64,000 nucleotides of DNA from Branchipolynoe longqiensis (taxonomy: Eukaryota > Annelida > Polychaeta > Phyllodocida > Polynoidae), in the NCBI GenBank assembly GCA_030323885.1, contig CM059198.1, positions 75,291,045-75,355,044 of the forward strand. Reading direction: 5' to 3'. The notes under the pieces are model-generated. The model searched no databases. It saw only the letters and a list, made by a program, of their open reading frames with translations, and had not been told where the DNA came from. This document shows, one piece after another, positions 56,043-64,000 of the stretch; the first letter of the stretch is position 1; each line of letters begins with the position of its first letter. The position numbers were made by a program, and so were the translations under genes.

Positions 56043-56468
56043 TGTAATCGATTAATCAACTCGGGTGACCCGAGCCACATCCTACAGACTCGGGTTGAAT
56101 AAACGAATATGCTCGGGGTGGATAAAATGGTGGCTTAATCTACACCTTAATATTTTTGTTCACTAACCGATATATGTACATCAAAATAGGATTTTAAGTA
56201 TTTTCTGATTGTAGAAGCTGACAATCTGGGTTATTAAGAAAAAATTATTAAAACAACGCGTAGGACCTGTAGGGGTAGCTGTTATCTTACAGGTACCAGC
56301 ACAGATGTGATGTCATCGCTCCTAGTAAACCCGAGCCAAGAGGTGGGTTATTGGGGTCGGGTCGTTTTGCACACGGCACGTGTATTTCTCGACTCCACTC
56401 GCGGTGTTCGATTTGAGATTCTGACGACTCGGGTAACCCGAGTTGCTCAGGTTGTGTTAATCGATTAC
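56043..56468. mobile_element. MITE-C copy, complete
   Basis: Inverted ends 'gtaatcgattaatcaactcg' and the complement of 'gttgtgttaatcgattac', each followed inward by a 'cgggtnacccgag' palindrome. About 425 bp, with no coding capacity. Confidence 0.72.
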
Positions 56469-56579
56469 GGCCAGTATGAGCCTATAGCTTCATCAGTAAC
56501 AGGTTCTATTAAATTGACTTAGTAAGTCCTCATATGGAGTGTCGTGGGGGATGATGAAAATGGGAAATACAGTATAACC

Positions 56580-56968
56580 CCGTTAAACCAAACATGAAGG
56601 AACCCTAGAAATCTGTATGGATTAACCAATCATTGGTTTTATGTATGAACAGTATAACCTGGTTAAACCAAATGATCGGTTAATACAAACTTTTTTCGGT
56701 GGCCCGCAAAATACTACCATTTATCATATAAAAAAGTCAGTGGGGTCTCAGATGACCTTATAACCACATGAAAGTTTGGTTTAACCATACCGGAGTGGCC
56801 TGGGGTCCGACAATTTTGTTTGGATCAACAGATAATTTGGATTAACCGACTTTGGTTTCACCAACTTTTTTATATGATAAATTGTAGTATTTTGCCGGGC
56901 CGCCGAAAAAAGTCTGGATTAACCGATCGTTTGGTTTAACCGAGCTTGGTTTAACCCGGGTTGTACTG
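56580..56968. mobile_element. pogo/Tigger-like MITE, TA-flanked, with a duplicated left end
   Basis: Ends are 'cagtataaccccgttaaacc' and the complement of 'ggtttaacccgggttgtactg', with TA on both sides. The left end motif recurs at about 56650, so one copy may have inserted into or recombined with another. The interval 57000-57415 holds nothing I recognise. Confidence 0.75.
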
Positions 56969-57414
56969 TATTGCGCTTGACATATTCTTGCATGGGCCAG
57001 TGTGCTAACCATTACACCACCTAGGCTCCCTGATGTCACCACCCTTTCCACCCCTACCTGTATGTGTGGCTCCTTGACTGAGAGGTCAGTGCCGACTACT
57101 ACAGTAACAACAAATAACTAAGTTGGGTAGGTTCGAATCTAGACAAATGTGATGCTTTTATCGGAGTACGCAACATTAAGCCACCGTTAGTTCCTCACCT
57201 TGCCGTTGGTGTCGCCTTCAACGAGGATCCTTCTGCGCATGACTGCTAGCTCCTCCCAACGTCAGAACACGATGTGTCGTCGCTATGTACTCCACCTTGG
57301 TTATATTAGCGTGGGACCTTGAGGACCAGTGTAGGTCAAAGTGTAGTTCAAAGTGCAGGTGGATGTACTGTGTGAATCCTAGTAGTAGTCGTAAGTGAAT
57401 CATTTATACTTATC

Positions 57415-57431
57415 ACACACGCACGCGCGCA

Positions 57432-57481
<50 letters not shown>
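57415..57481. repeat. AC/TA microsatellite
   Basis: 'cacacacgcacgcgcgcac' followed by about 25 TA units. Confidence 0.92.
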
Positions 57482-57484
<3 letters not shown>

Positions 57485-58113
57485 TAAAACCTCCCTAACC
57501 AAACACCTCCACATATCGACCGCTCCCCTTTATCGATTGCTTTATTTGGGTCCCAACAATACCATGGTAACCATATTCGAACTCCCTAAACCGATCAGCT
57601 CCCTAAATCGACCACTTAAAGTCGGTCCCAAGGTTGGTCTATTTAGAGAGGTTTTACTGCATATATATATAATTATATATATATATTAATTTAAAATCTG
57701 ACCATCCGCGCAGATCTAGAGGTGGTAGTGACCAAACGCAGCTGGTATCACTATCAGGGTGGCCAGGAGCCACTCACTCACAGGTGGCGCCATAGTGGCA
57801 GAAGCAGGAACTAACTCCTATGACAGTAGGATAGCAGGTCATAGAATATAGAAGAGAACTGATAAGTGGGAGTGTCCTTGTTTATATTCCCATAATAGAT
57901 TATAGAGCATATATATATACAGTCAAACCTACCTAACCGACCAACGCGATAGATCGACCATTCCCTTATATCGATTGCTTTATTCAGGTTCCAAACGACT
58001 GCCCATACAATACCATTATAACGATTTTAACAAACTCCCTAAACCGACCACCTTCCTAAATGGACCATTTAAAGTTGGTCCCATGCTCGGTCGAATTAGA
58101 GAGGTTTTTACTG
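57482..58113. mobile_element. Two MITE-D copies around a repeat E fragment
   Basis: 57482-57668 and 57920-58113 share ends of the form 'cagtnaaacctnnctaa' and interior words 'ccctaaaccgaccac', 'atcgattgctttatt' and 'tagagaggtttt'. They resemble pogo-type MITEs. 57690-57910 is repeat E, reverse to 6699-7010. A third, partial MITE-D lies at 58602-58690. Confidence 0.65.
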
Positions 58114-58855
58114 TATATTCCTCCTAGCTGAGTGGCACAGGGGGGGCACCCAGTAACAAAATGCTCCAGAGAGTGTGTGGGGGGGACCTACTACACCAAT
58201 GGGGCCGTGCAAGAAGAAGGAACATAATGTATTCCCCTTAAGCATTTATACTCGCATAATACGTTATGCATCACATATAAACAGTTGGCCCCTGGTAAAC
58301 AGAACAACAAAAGACGAGACTGTTCTAGAAGACGTTTAAATGAGAAATTTCAAATCTGACTGTCTGCACTGGTCTGGAGGCAGTAGGGACCAATTGCAAT
58401 TGGCATGAGTGTGGACAGCAACCACTTGCAGGTGCTGCTGCTGTGGCCGCGGATGGAACTAAACCCTGGAGCAATACACAGTAGGTTGCTATGTTATGGT
58501 GAATATATAGTAGAGGAACACTGTACTGGTGGTGCCACCTGTAGCCCTCCTCACCTCCACCGGATGTTGACAATTGCCAGTCCCATCGGAGGATTTATAT
58601 ACAGTAAAACCTCTCTAAATCGACTGACCATGGGACCGACTTTAAATGGTCCATTTAGGGAGGTGGTTGGTTTAGAGAGTTTTTCACTCATTACTTTTTG
58701 ATTGATTGATTGATTGATTGGTGGTTCCTTTATGCTGTGTTAGCAGCATAGGCCATATTCACAGCGAGAACTGTTTGATTTTTATTCAGACCATCGCTTT
58801 TACATGTCGACACTCATTAAAATGGTATAGTGTGGTTGGGGTATATTATATATAT
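58114..58855. other. Repeat E-related sequence; no gene
   Basis: 58260-58560 is a distant repeat E relative ('acagttggcccctggtaaac', 'gactgtctgcactggtctgg'). A (GATT)n stretch lies at 58699-58722. The open frames here show no motifs. Confidence 0.4.
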
Positions 58856-58942
58856 ATAAAGTTCGGCTACGCTCTAGAACAAAGAAGACAACATGGTATG
58901 GGTTGATCAGTTTAATACTAGACCTTGGCTAGGATAACTGCC
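58856..58942 (-). repeat. Split direct repeat B2
   Basis: 87 bp matching B1; it carries three extra bases ('gacaacatgg' against 'gacatgg'). It forms the downstream end of the element. Confidence 0.9.
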
Positions 58943-58955
58943 TAACCGGTTACAA

Positions 58956-59185
58956 AGTCTGAAAACCTGGTGCGAACTGGCCGAATAGCAGGGTGCAGGG
59001 CACGAACACGTAGTGGCGCTGCAGTAGCAGGCGGGGGGAGGGCGATCCCGCAGGCCGTATTAGGCCAAACCACATTAATTTCCGTTGTACACACAAATAA
59101 TTTACTGGGCAGTAATGAATCACACAATAATCAAGATGAGCCACTCTGCCTTTTTATACATTAATAAGTGATTATCCTGTCCATA
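58956..59185 (-). repeat. Split direct repeat A2
   Basis: 230 bp matching A1. It overlaps B1 by three bases (ata at 59183-59185) and is separated from B2 by 13 bp. Confidence 0.92.
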
Positions 59186-59266
59186 AAGTTAGGCTACGCT
59201 CTAGAACAAAGAAGACATGGTATGGGTTGATCAGTTTAATACTAGTCCTTGGCTAGGATAACTGCC
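59183..59266 (-). repeat. Split direct repeat B1
   Basis: 84 bp, 'ataaagttaggctacgctct' to 'ggctaggataactgcc'. It matches B2 except for two substitutions and a 3-bp gap. Confidence 0.9.
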
Positions 59267-59299
59267 CAAAGGAAACACCCACGGTTCCCCCCAATCCAA

Positions 59300-60576
59300 T
59301 TAATCATGTGTTGAAGACAAAATAGCGGCAACCCGCATATCATTAATAATCCGAGAGGATAAAGGGGTCTTAATATAATCATAGACCGTATCCGATACCC
59401 AATCGCCCCTAGTATGAATCTCCTCAATCATCGCACCTGACATATGCAAAAATGTACACCCACCCCTTCGCAGCGAATGGGAACTCAAGTGAGTAGTGTC
59501 CAACCCCGCCTTTGAGGCGAAAAGTTTCAACATGCTTTGATATGTCTCATAATCAAGGGGAGCAAATATATTCTGACCTATCGGTATCTGAAAAGCAACA
59601 GAACTTATAGGAGCTGGCATCTGCTTGAAATGCAGCTCCGTCCAGTATACAGCACAAAGAGTATGGTCTGCACACCTAGAAATAGGAATCTCAAGTAACC
59701 GTTCCTTAAACTGGATTGTCTTGGAACTCCGTAAGGTCAGTATCATCCCCCAATCAAGGATGTGGAAGTTCTCTCTTAACAGTGTGGAATCTGAATCCGT
59801 CAGCTGACATTTCCGGAGCAGACCCTTGAATGAACACAATATCGCAGCACGCCATGCCACATGGCCTCGATTGCGCGTTAATGCAGAAAAAATCGCTTTA
59901 AGCATATGCGGGAGCATAGGAGCTGCCCTCGTCGGAGTATCACTTATGCCTAGTACACACCTCCCGTTTATGATTCGCGCACTAAAACTCGCGACTCGAC
60001 CCGACCCGCTTAAAACTGAAAACGGGCCGATTCATTTTTCGAATCGCGAATTGCAATCGTAATCGGCCCGTTTTAGCCCTAAAAACTGAGTTTTATACGC
60101 GAATCGCAATTGCTAGGTGTGCGCGGGGAGCGCACACCTAGCGATTTTTGTGTGCGAAACGGGCAGTTTTTGATCGTATACGGGAGGTGTGTGTGCACAA
60201 ACGGTAGGTGTGTACCAGGCATTACTCTCCATATCCCTCTTAGTGTTGAGGCCAAAGTAAAATTAGAAGAGTCAATTACCGGGTCCGAATGGGACCTTAA
60301 AAAATAATTCAAGCCACTTAAATAATTCCGTATGGACGAATAATTCAATGACCTGGCCAGCCACGTCGTGTACAAGGCTACTTGCTCCACCGAGCACGGA
60401 ATCGGGGAGCAGTAAGGATGAAACAACTCAACAAACTCTAGGTACTTATTAACTTGGGCGCTAGGCATTATCATTGAATTATCTGAATAGTTCCGCAACT
60501 GGAAAGCTTTCTGCTCATTCTTCAGCTGCGCACATCCTGCAAAAAAATTTAAAAGGTGTAGAAAACACTTTGTCAC
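59300..60576 (-). pseudogene. Tyrosine recombinase gene interrupted by a MITE-A insertion
   Basis: The N-terminal piece (60576-60225) contains the core-binding domain (NKYLEFVELFHPYC, VALYTTWLARSLNYSSIRNYLSGLN). The C-terminal piece (59946-59300) contains the catalytic domain: arginine I near LLRKCQL, SSKTIQFKER, the HxxR motif in SSHSLRRGG, GDW and the nucleophile region VYDYI. Removing the 275-bp insert and one copy of its TTA target restores a continuous frame, so the gene was intact when the MITE landed. With the insert the frame ends within MITE sequence. The enzyme would integrate the element by site-specific recombination at the A/B repeat core. Confidence 0.85.
59947..60221. mobile_element. 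MITE-A copy inside the recombinase gene, TTA target duplication
   Basis: 275 bp with inverted ends 'tgcctagtacacacctccc' and the complement of 'ggtaggtgtgtaccaggca', flanked by TTA at 59944-59946 and 60222-60224. A 3-bp TTA/TAA target is typical of PIF/Harbinger transposition. The interior holds several self-complementary words ('ggtgtgcgcggggagcgcac'). Confidence 0.88.
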
Positions 60577-61263
60577 AACAAACAGAGTTGTCCATAATCA
60601 AATCTGCCAACCTCATATGACTATTATGCTCATTCAACCTACTCAAAGCATCACAAAATTTATTTAATTTACTTCTAATATATATAGACTGAATCAAAAA
60701 ATTATTCTGCACCGATGACCAAAATAACCTTTTAATGTAGTACATAATTTGGCTGCTTTTTGAGCGCCCAGTATTAATTGCTGTACTTATGACCGTATTA
60801 TCGGTTATGAACACCAGGTTCTTATTTCTCCAGTCTTTCTCCCATCTTTGCATTGCAGCATAAATTGCCCAAAGTTCCTGCACATTAAATTGCTCATGGA
60901 GGCATCACTATAAACAGACTCCATTGGTACAAACTGCTCCAAAATTCGCGCTTTACCATTGAATGTCCTAGCAAACGTTAGCCACCATTTCAGATCTTCC
61001 TTAATATTTTTCGGGAGTCTAATTTTATAATATGATTTTTTAAGGCGTGCTATTAAATCATAAATGCTTCGCGAAAATGTCCTGCCACCTTTAATCACCT
61101 TCGAACAGTGAGCAAGAAGTCCACCTACATGCTCCAACTCCTTCTTGCTAGCTTTATGCCTACCTTGTAGCTTAAATAAGATGTCAATGGTTTTCTTTAA
61201 TTTATCTTCCGACAGTGTTAGCTTTAATTGAACACTATCAATGAAAATACCAAGATACCTCAA
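60515..61263 (-). CDS. RT thumb and RNase H of the AT-richer YR element, frameshifted
   Basis: The frame 61263-60805 carries the thumb/connection (LGIFIDSVQLKLTLSEDKLKK, ELEHVGGLLAHCSKVI, LKWWLTFARTF) and the first RNase H aspartate in VYSDAS. It then shifts to 60883-60515, with the glutamate in ELWAIYAAM, the aspartate in ITDNTV, and CDALSRLN. The spacing between SDAS and ELWA is too short for an intact RNase H, so a deletion accompanies the frameshift near 60885. It overlaps the start of the recombinase frame by 62 bp. Confidence 0.8.
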
Positions 61264-61293
61264 TTTATTTTCAGCAGCCGTTACTTTTTTTAA

Positions 61294-62074
61294 TTAATAA
61301 AAAAAACCTATTCTACACAAAATAGATATAATTTTCCATTGATCCACCATTACTTCCAGTTTCGAATGAGCCACTATGCAAAAGTCGTCCAAGTAATTAA
61401 CAACTGATTCCACGCCCTCCCTAACCGCACACCTAACGGCAAAGTCTGAGATTCTTGAAAAAATATATGGACTGGACGAAAGTCCCATGCACAAGCGGTT
61501 ATCACAGTAATACATATCCGACTCATCTACTCCAGATGGAGCTAATAATCCCTGTCTAATCCTATTGTCGGGGTGAATGGACCCCGCCCTATATGCATCC
61601 TTGATATCAAAAGTGCACAAATAATCACCACGCTGCAACACATGGACAACATCATCAACAGAATTATAAGAATATTTCTTTAGCAACATCCCCGGTATTG
61701 TTATTCACCGAATAATCTGGCCTGCTACAATCTACTACTACTCGCTCTCCACCATCACTCTTAGGTACAACAAATACTCCATGTGTACAAAGAGGTGTTC
61801 CAATTGATTCTGAAATCATATTTGCATCTAACTCCTCCTTGAATTCTTTAGCAATTAAATTTTTATGTTCGACAGAACAGCGATTCTTTTGAGCTAATCC
61901 ATAAGTAACAGTACAGTCTTTATTAATTACTCTGAAGCCAAAGACCACCCCAGACAATATAAACCACCAATCCGGGTCTATCTCACCTAAAAAAAGAACA
62001 CTCGACGAACACCCTGCACGTTCAAAGTTGGGCAGGAACCCCTGCGATAAAGTGCGCACAAGTACATAAACCAT
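61294..62074 (-). CDS. Reverse transcriptase of the AT-richer YR element, frameshifted
   Basis: The first frame (62074-61664) contains GVFVVPKSDGGERVVVDCSRP, the RT fingers motif. A shift near 61680 leads to the second frame (61689-61294), with LCTFDIKDAYRAGSIHPDN, CMGLSSSPYIFSRISD and the active site YLDD in VVNYLDDFCIVA. The frame then stops at 61294-61296 in an A/T-rich run ('ttttttaattaataaaaaaa'), and coding similarity resumes at 61263 (MRYLGIFIDS). It would copy the element RNA; this copy cannot make the full enzyme. Confidence 0.82.
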
Positions 62075-62600
62075 TATAACATTTAATCGTAACTACAAAA
62101 TGTACCGGTGAAGCCAACTCCGTCTGAAACAAAGAAACCAATAAATCACCATCTTCACAGTTTTTTACAACAAAATTGTCATCTCCTCCCAACCCATCTG
62201 GGAAGGTCCAAACCAAACCGTCTATACTATCACTGTGTTCTAAAGGAATGTTGGGAACGCTCTCAACTGCTGCGAAGTCACATGTAGCACTCCCCGTATG
62301 CACATGCCCCCCCACAGCCACACCCCCTAGCCCCAAAGCAGTTTGCTCAGGAATGCCGCTGGTTGTTTGAACGCAATTAACCACGGTCGCATCCATAATC
62401 GCTGAGTCCTGCTTCATTGAGCGCACATTCTGGCGGTCCTGAATAGACGATATCGGCTGACTTCTTTTTCCTCATTCTTTACACTTATATCTCTTATGGT
62501 TTTTTTAACCACATTTGGAACATTTATCTTCATACACACATTCCTCCTCCGTTCTGGAACAGCCGTCGTCTCCATTCCATTGATAACAACAGCGCGTTGG

Positions 62601-63485
62601 CTAAGAACCACCCCCTGTGGCTTTCCTGCCGAATGAGTTACCAGAACCCGGCTTGCGCACCTTTGCATTCTGTGCGCCATAATGAACCGCACTTTCCCCC
62701 AAGTTCACTTTAGCAAAAGCAGCCATCCCCACTCTCTCTGCCGACTTTCGAACTGCCAGGGTGTAATTAACATGTGCAGAATCTTTAAAATTATCGTCTC
62801 TAGCTCTGACACAAATGAACACAATATGCTCTAACACTGCTCTATAGTCCGCTATCGAAAGTTCTGGAATATCCAACGCCCACAAACATGTAACTGCGAC
62901 TACCTCATACCCGTTCAACCTACGCACTTCCTTGCCTGCTACTGTATATCGCTTCAACGCCCACTTACTTTGTCTCCTTCTACTGGAACTACTGTCACTG
63001 CGGCTGCGCGTTCGTCGTCGTTCCCTTCCACTCGTGTTCGCACCCTCGAACGACGGTAGTTCAAAAATGCCCCTGGCAGCGTCCATTCCAGTTGGAGAAG
63101 ACACGCCCACATTCCACGTGGGCGCCGGCAGCCCACCATCGTCCCCGTGCTCCGCCGAACGTTCCAGACGTCGTCCCGACAGTTGGCCATCCCGCACCGC
63201 CTGCAGCTCCCTTCTGCGCGCCTCCAACACACCTAGCCGTATTTCTGCCTCCCACCTGGAGATGTCGTCTGCTGCCTTTTTCTCCCGGTCTTCCACTGTC
63301 AGAGCCGCCAATGACATGTCCACCACCTCCAACTCCCCGTCGTCCGCCAGCTTTTTCCCCTTAGCTGCCATACTCGACTGGCGCGTCGTCCGCTTCTCTT
63401 GCTGGTATGCGACACATGCTTCCTTGTCGTCTTTTCTATGAGACTCGCCGCACTTGCGACAAAATACCATGTCGTTCCTAGTCAC
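62601..63485 (-). CDS. gag-like protein of the AT-richer YR element
   Basis: 294 codons start at ATG 63485 (MTRNDMVFCRKCGESH). The N-terminus carries a zinc knuckle-like CRKC...H...C. A charged, probably coiled segment follows (ISRWEAEIRLGVLEARRRELQ, about residues 75-100), then an Arg/Ser-rich stretch (RERRRTRSRSDSSSSRRR, about 155-172), and a globular C-terminal part. The basic and zinc-binding segments suggest an RNA-binding structural protein. It has no detectable similarity, by eye, to the gag of the GC-rich element beyond its type. The frame is intact. A further short frame (62692-62022) links it to the reverse transcriptase. Confidence 0.75.
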   Translation of the reverse strand: MTRNDMVFCRKCGESHRKDDKEACVAYQQEKRTTRQSSMAAKGKKLADDGELEVVDMSLAALTVEDREKKAADDISRWEAEIRLGVLEARRRELQAVRDGQLSGRRLERSAEHGDDGGLPAPTWNVGVSSPTGMDAARGIFELPSFEGANTSGRERRRTRSRSDSSSSRRRQSKWALKRYTVAGKEVRRLNGYEVVAVTCLWALDIPELSIADYRAVLEHIVFICVRARDDNFKDSAHVNYTLAVRKSAERVGMAAFAKVNLGESAVHYGAQNAKVRKPGSGNSFGRKATGGGS

Positions 63486-63586
63486 TTGAACTTTTGACGA
63501 ACAGCCGGCAGACGACAGGCAGACGGCAGGCAGGCGACAGACGGCCGGTGAACAAGCAGCTAGCAGCTAGGTGGAGGTGTGTGGCT

Positions 63587-63816
63587 AGTCTGAAAACCCG
63601 GTGCGAACTGGCCGAATAGCGGGGTGCAGGGCACGAACACGCAGTGGCGCTGCAGTAGCAGGCGGGGGGAGGGCGATCCCACAGGCCGTATTAGGCCAAA
63701 CCACATTAATTTCCGTTGTGCACACAAATAATTTACTGGGCAGTAATGAATCACACAATAATCAAGATGAGCCGCTCCGCCTTTTTATACATTGATAAGT
63801 GATTATCCTGTCCATA
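63587..63816 (-). repeat. Split direct repeat A1
   Basis: 230 bp, about 95% identical to A2 by eye (for example 'agtctgaaaacccggtgcga' against 'agtctgaaaacctggtgcga'). It ends in 'attatcctgtccata'. Confidence 0.92.
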
Positions 63817-63915
63817 TATATATATATGTGTACTTCCGGGGGAGTGAAGTGTCACGCCCCATGCAGACGGGTGGGGATTAGAGAGATGGATGCCGGGAAG
63901 CACCCCACCTGCAGC

Positions 63916-63952
<37 letters not shown>

Positions 63953-64000
63953 TGATACCACAGAGCGTATTACATGCTAGTAACGGTTTATCACTATCCC
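63817..64000. other. TA repeat, unrecognised sequence and a G run at the window end
   Basis: The end holds (TA)n at 63814-63826, then unplaced sequence ('acttccgggggagtgaag'), then a G run of about 32 bp at 63919-63950. No gene. Confidence 0.6.

Larger units (their letters stand above)
58856..63816 (-). mobile_element. Ngaro/PAT-like YR retrotransposon with split direct repeats
   Basis: On the minus strand: A1 (63816-63587), coding region gag-RT-RNase H-YR, then B1 (59266-59183), A2 (59185-58956) and B2 (58942-58856). This A1...B1-A2-B2 layout is the hallmark of YR retrotransposons that integrate through a circle. TA-rich sequence flanks both ends. It is degraded by frameshifts and by an inserted MITE. 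Confidence 0.88.

Overview
This window is nuclear DNA from an animal, most likely a mollusc and probably a gastropod. The reasons are a spliced host gene with canonical GT/AG introns, many tRNA-derived SINEs, MITEs and minisatellites, an RTE-type LINE, two tyrosine-recombinase (YR) retrotransposons, and a SINE family (53706-54032; also split around the LINE near 19540-22480) that I recognise as common in molluscan genomes. There is no sign of operons, prokaryotic genes or CRISPR.

Layout. 1-4640: a fragment of a LINE endonuclease at the left edge, a degenerate tandem repeat, one SINE, then about 1.7 kb of simple sequence (G runs, a pyrimidine tract, a GGA/GAA purine tract, a CA-rich tract) ending at the start codon of the one clear host gene. 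4650-14741: a three-exon gene for a cationic amino acid transporter of the CAT group (SLC7 family), 633 residues after splicing, with introns full of SINEs, MITEs and minisatellites. 14710-19250: a 63-bp repeat running from the stop codon into the 3' UTR, a 10-bp minisatellite and assorted repeats. 19251-22696: a three-level nest, an RTE LINE inside a SINE inside a TTAA-flanked MITE.

The whole block 4807-23033 (18,227 bp) is followed immediately by a nearly identical direct copy, 23034-41257. The copy starts inside the first coding exon, so it lacks the first 52 codons, and it has a 2-bp frameshift near 24190. It is either a very recent tandem duplication or an assembly duplication.

41258-44690 is an AGTAGTAGATG-type minisatellite interrupted by a 968-bp TA-flanked transposon with 27-bp inverted ends. 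44751-50197 is a GC-rich YR retrotransposon on the minus strand (gag, reverse transcriptase, RNase H, YR) between direct repeats. 50200-58850 holds only MITEs, foldback elements, SINEs, microsatellites and a possible solo LTR. 58856-63816 is a second, AT-richer YR retrotransposon on the minus strand. Its A1...B1-A2-B2 split direct repeats are the architecture of Ngaro/PAT-type elements, and its recombinase gene is interrupted by a 275-bp MITE with a TTA target duplication.

The transporter is the only host gene I can support. Everything else is mobile or repetitive DNA, and most open frames are shadows of it or of simple repeats.
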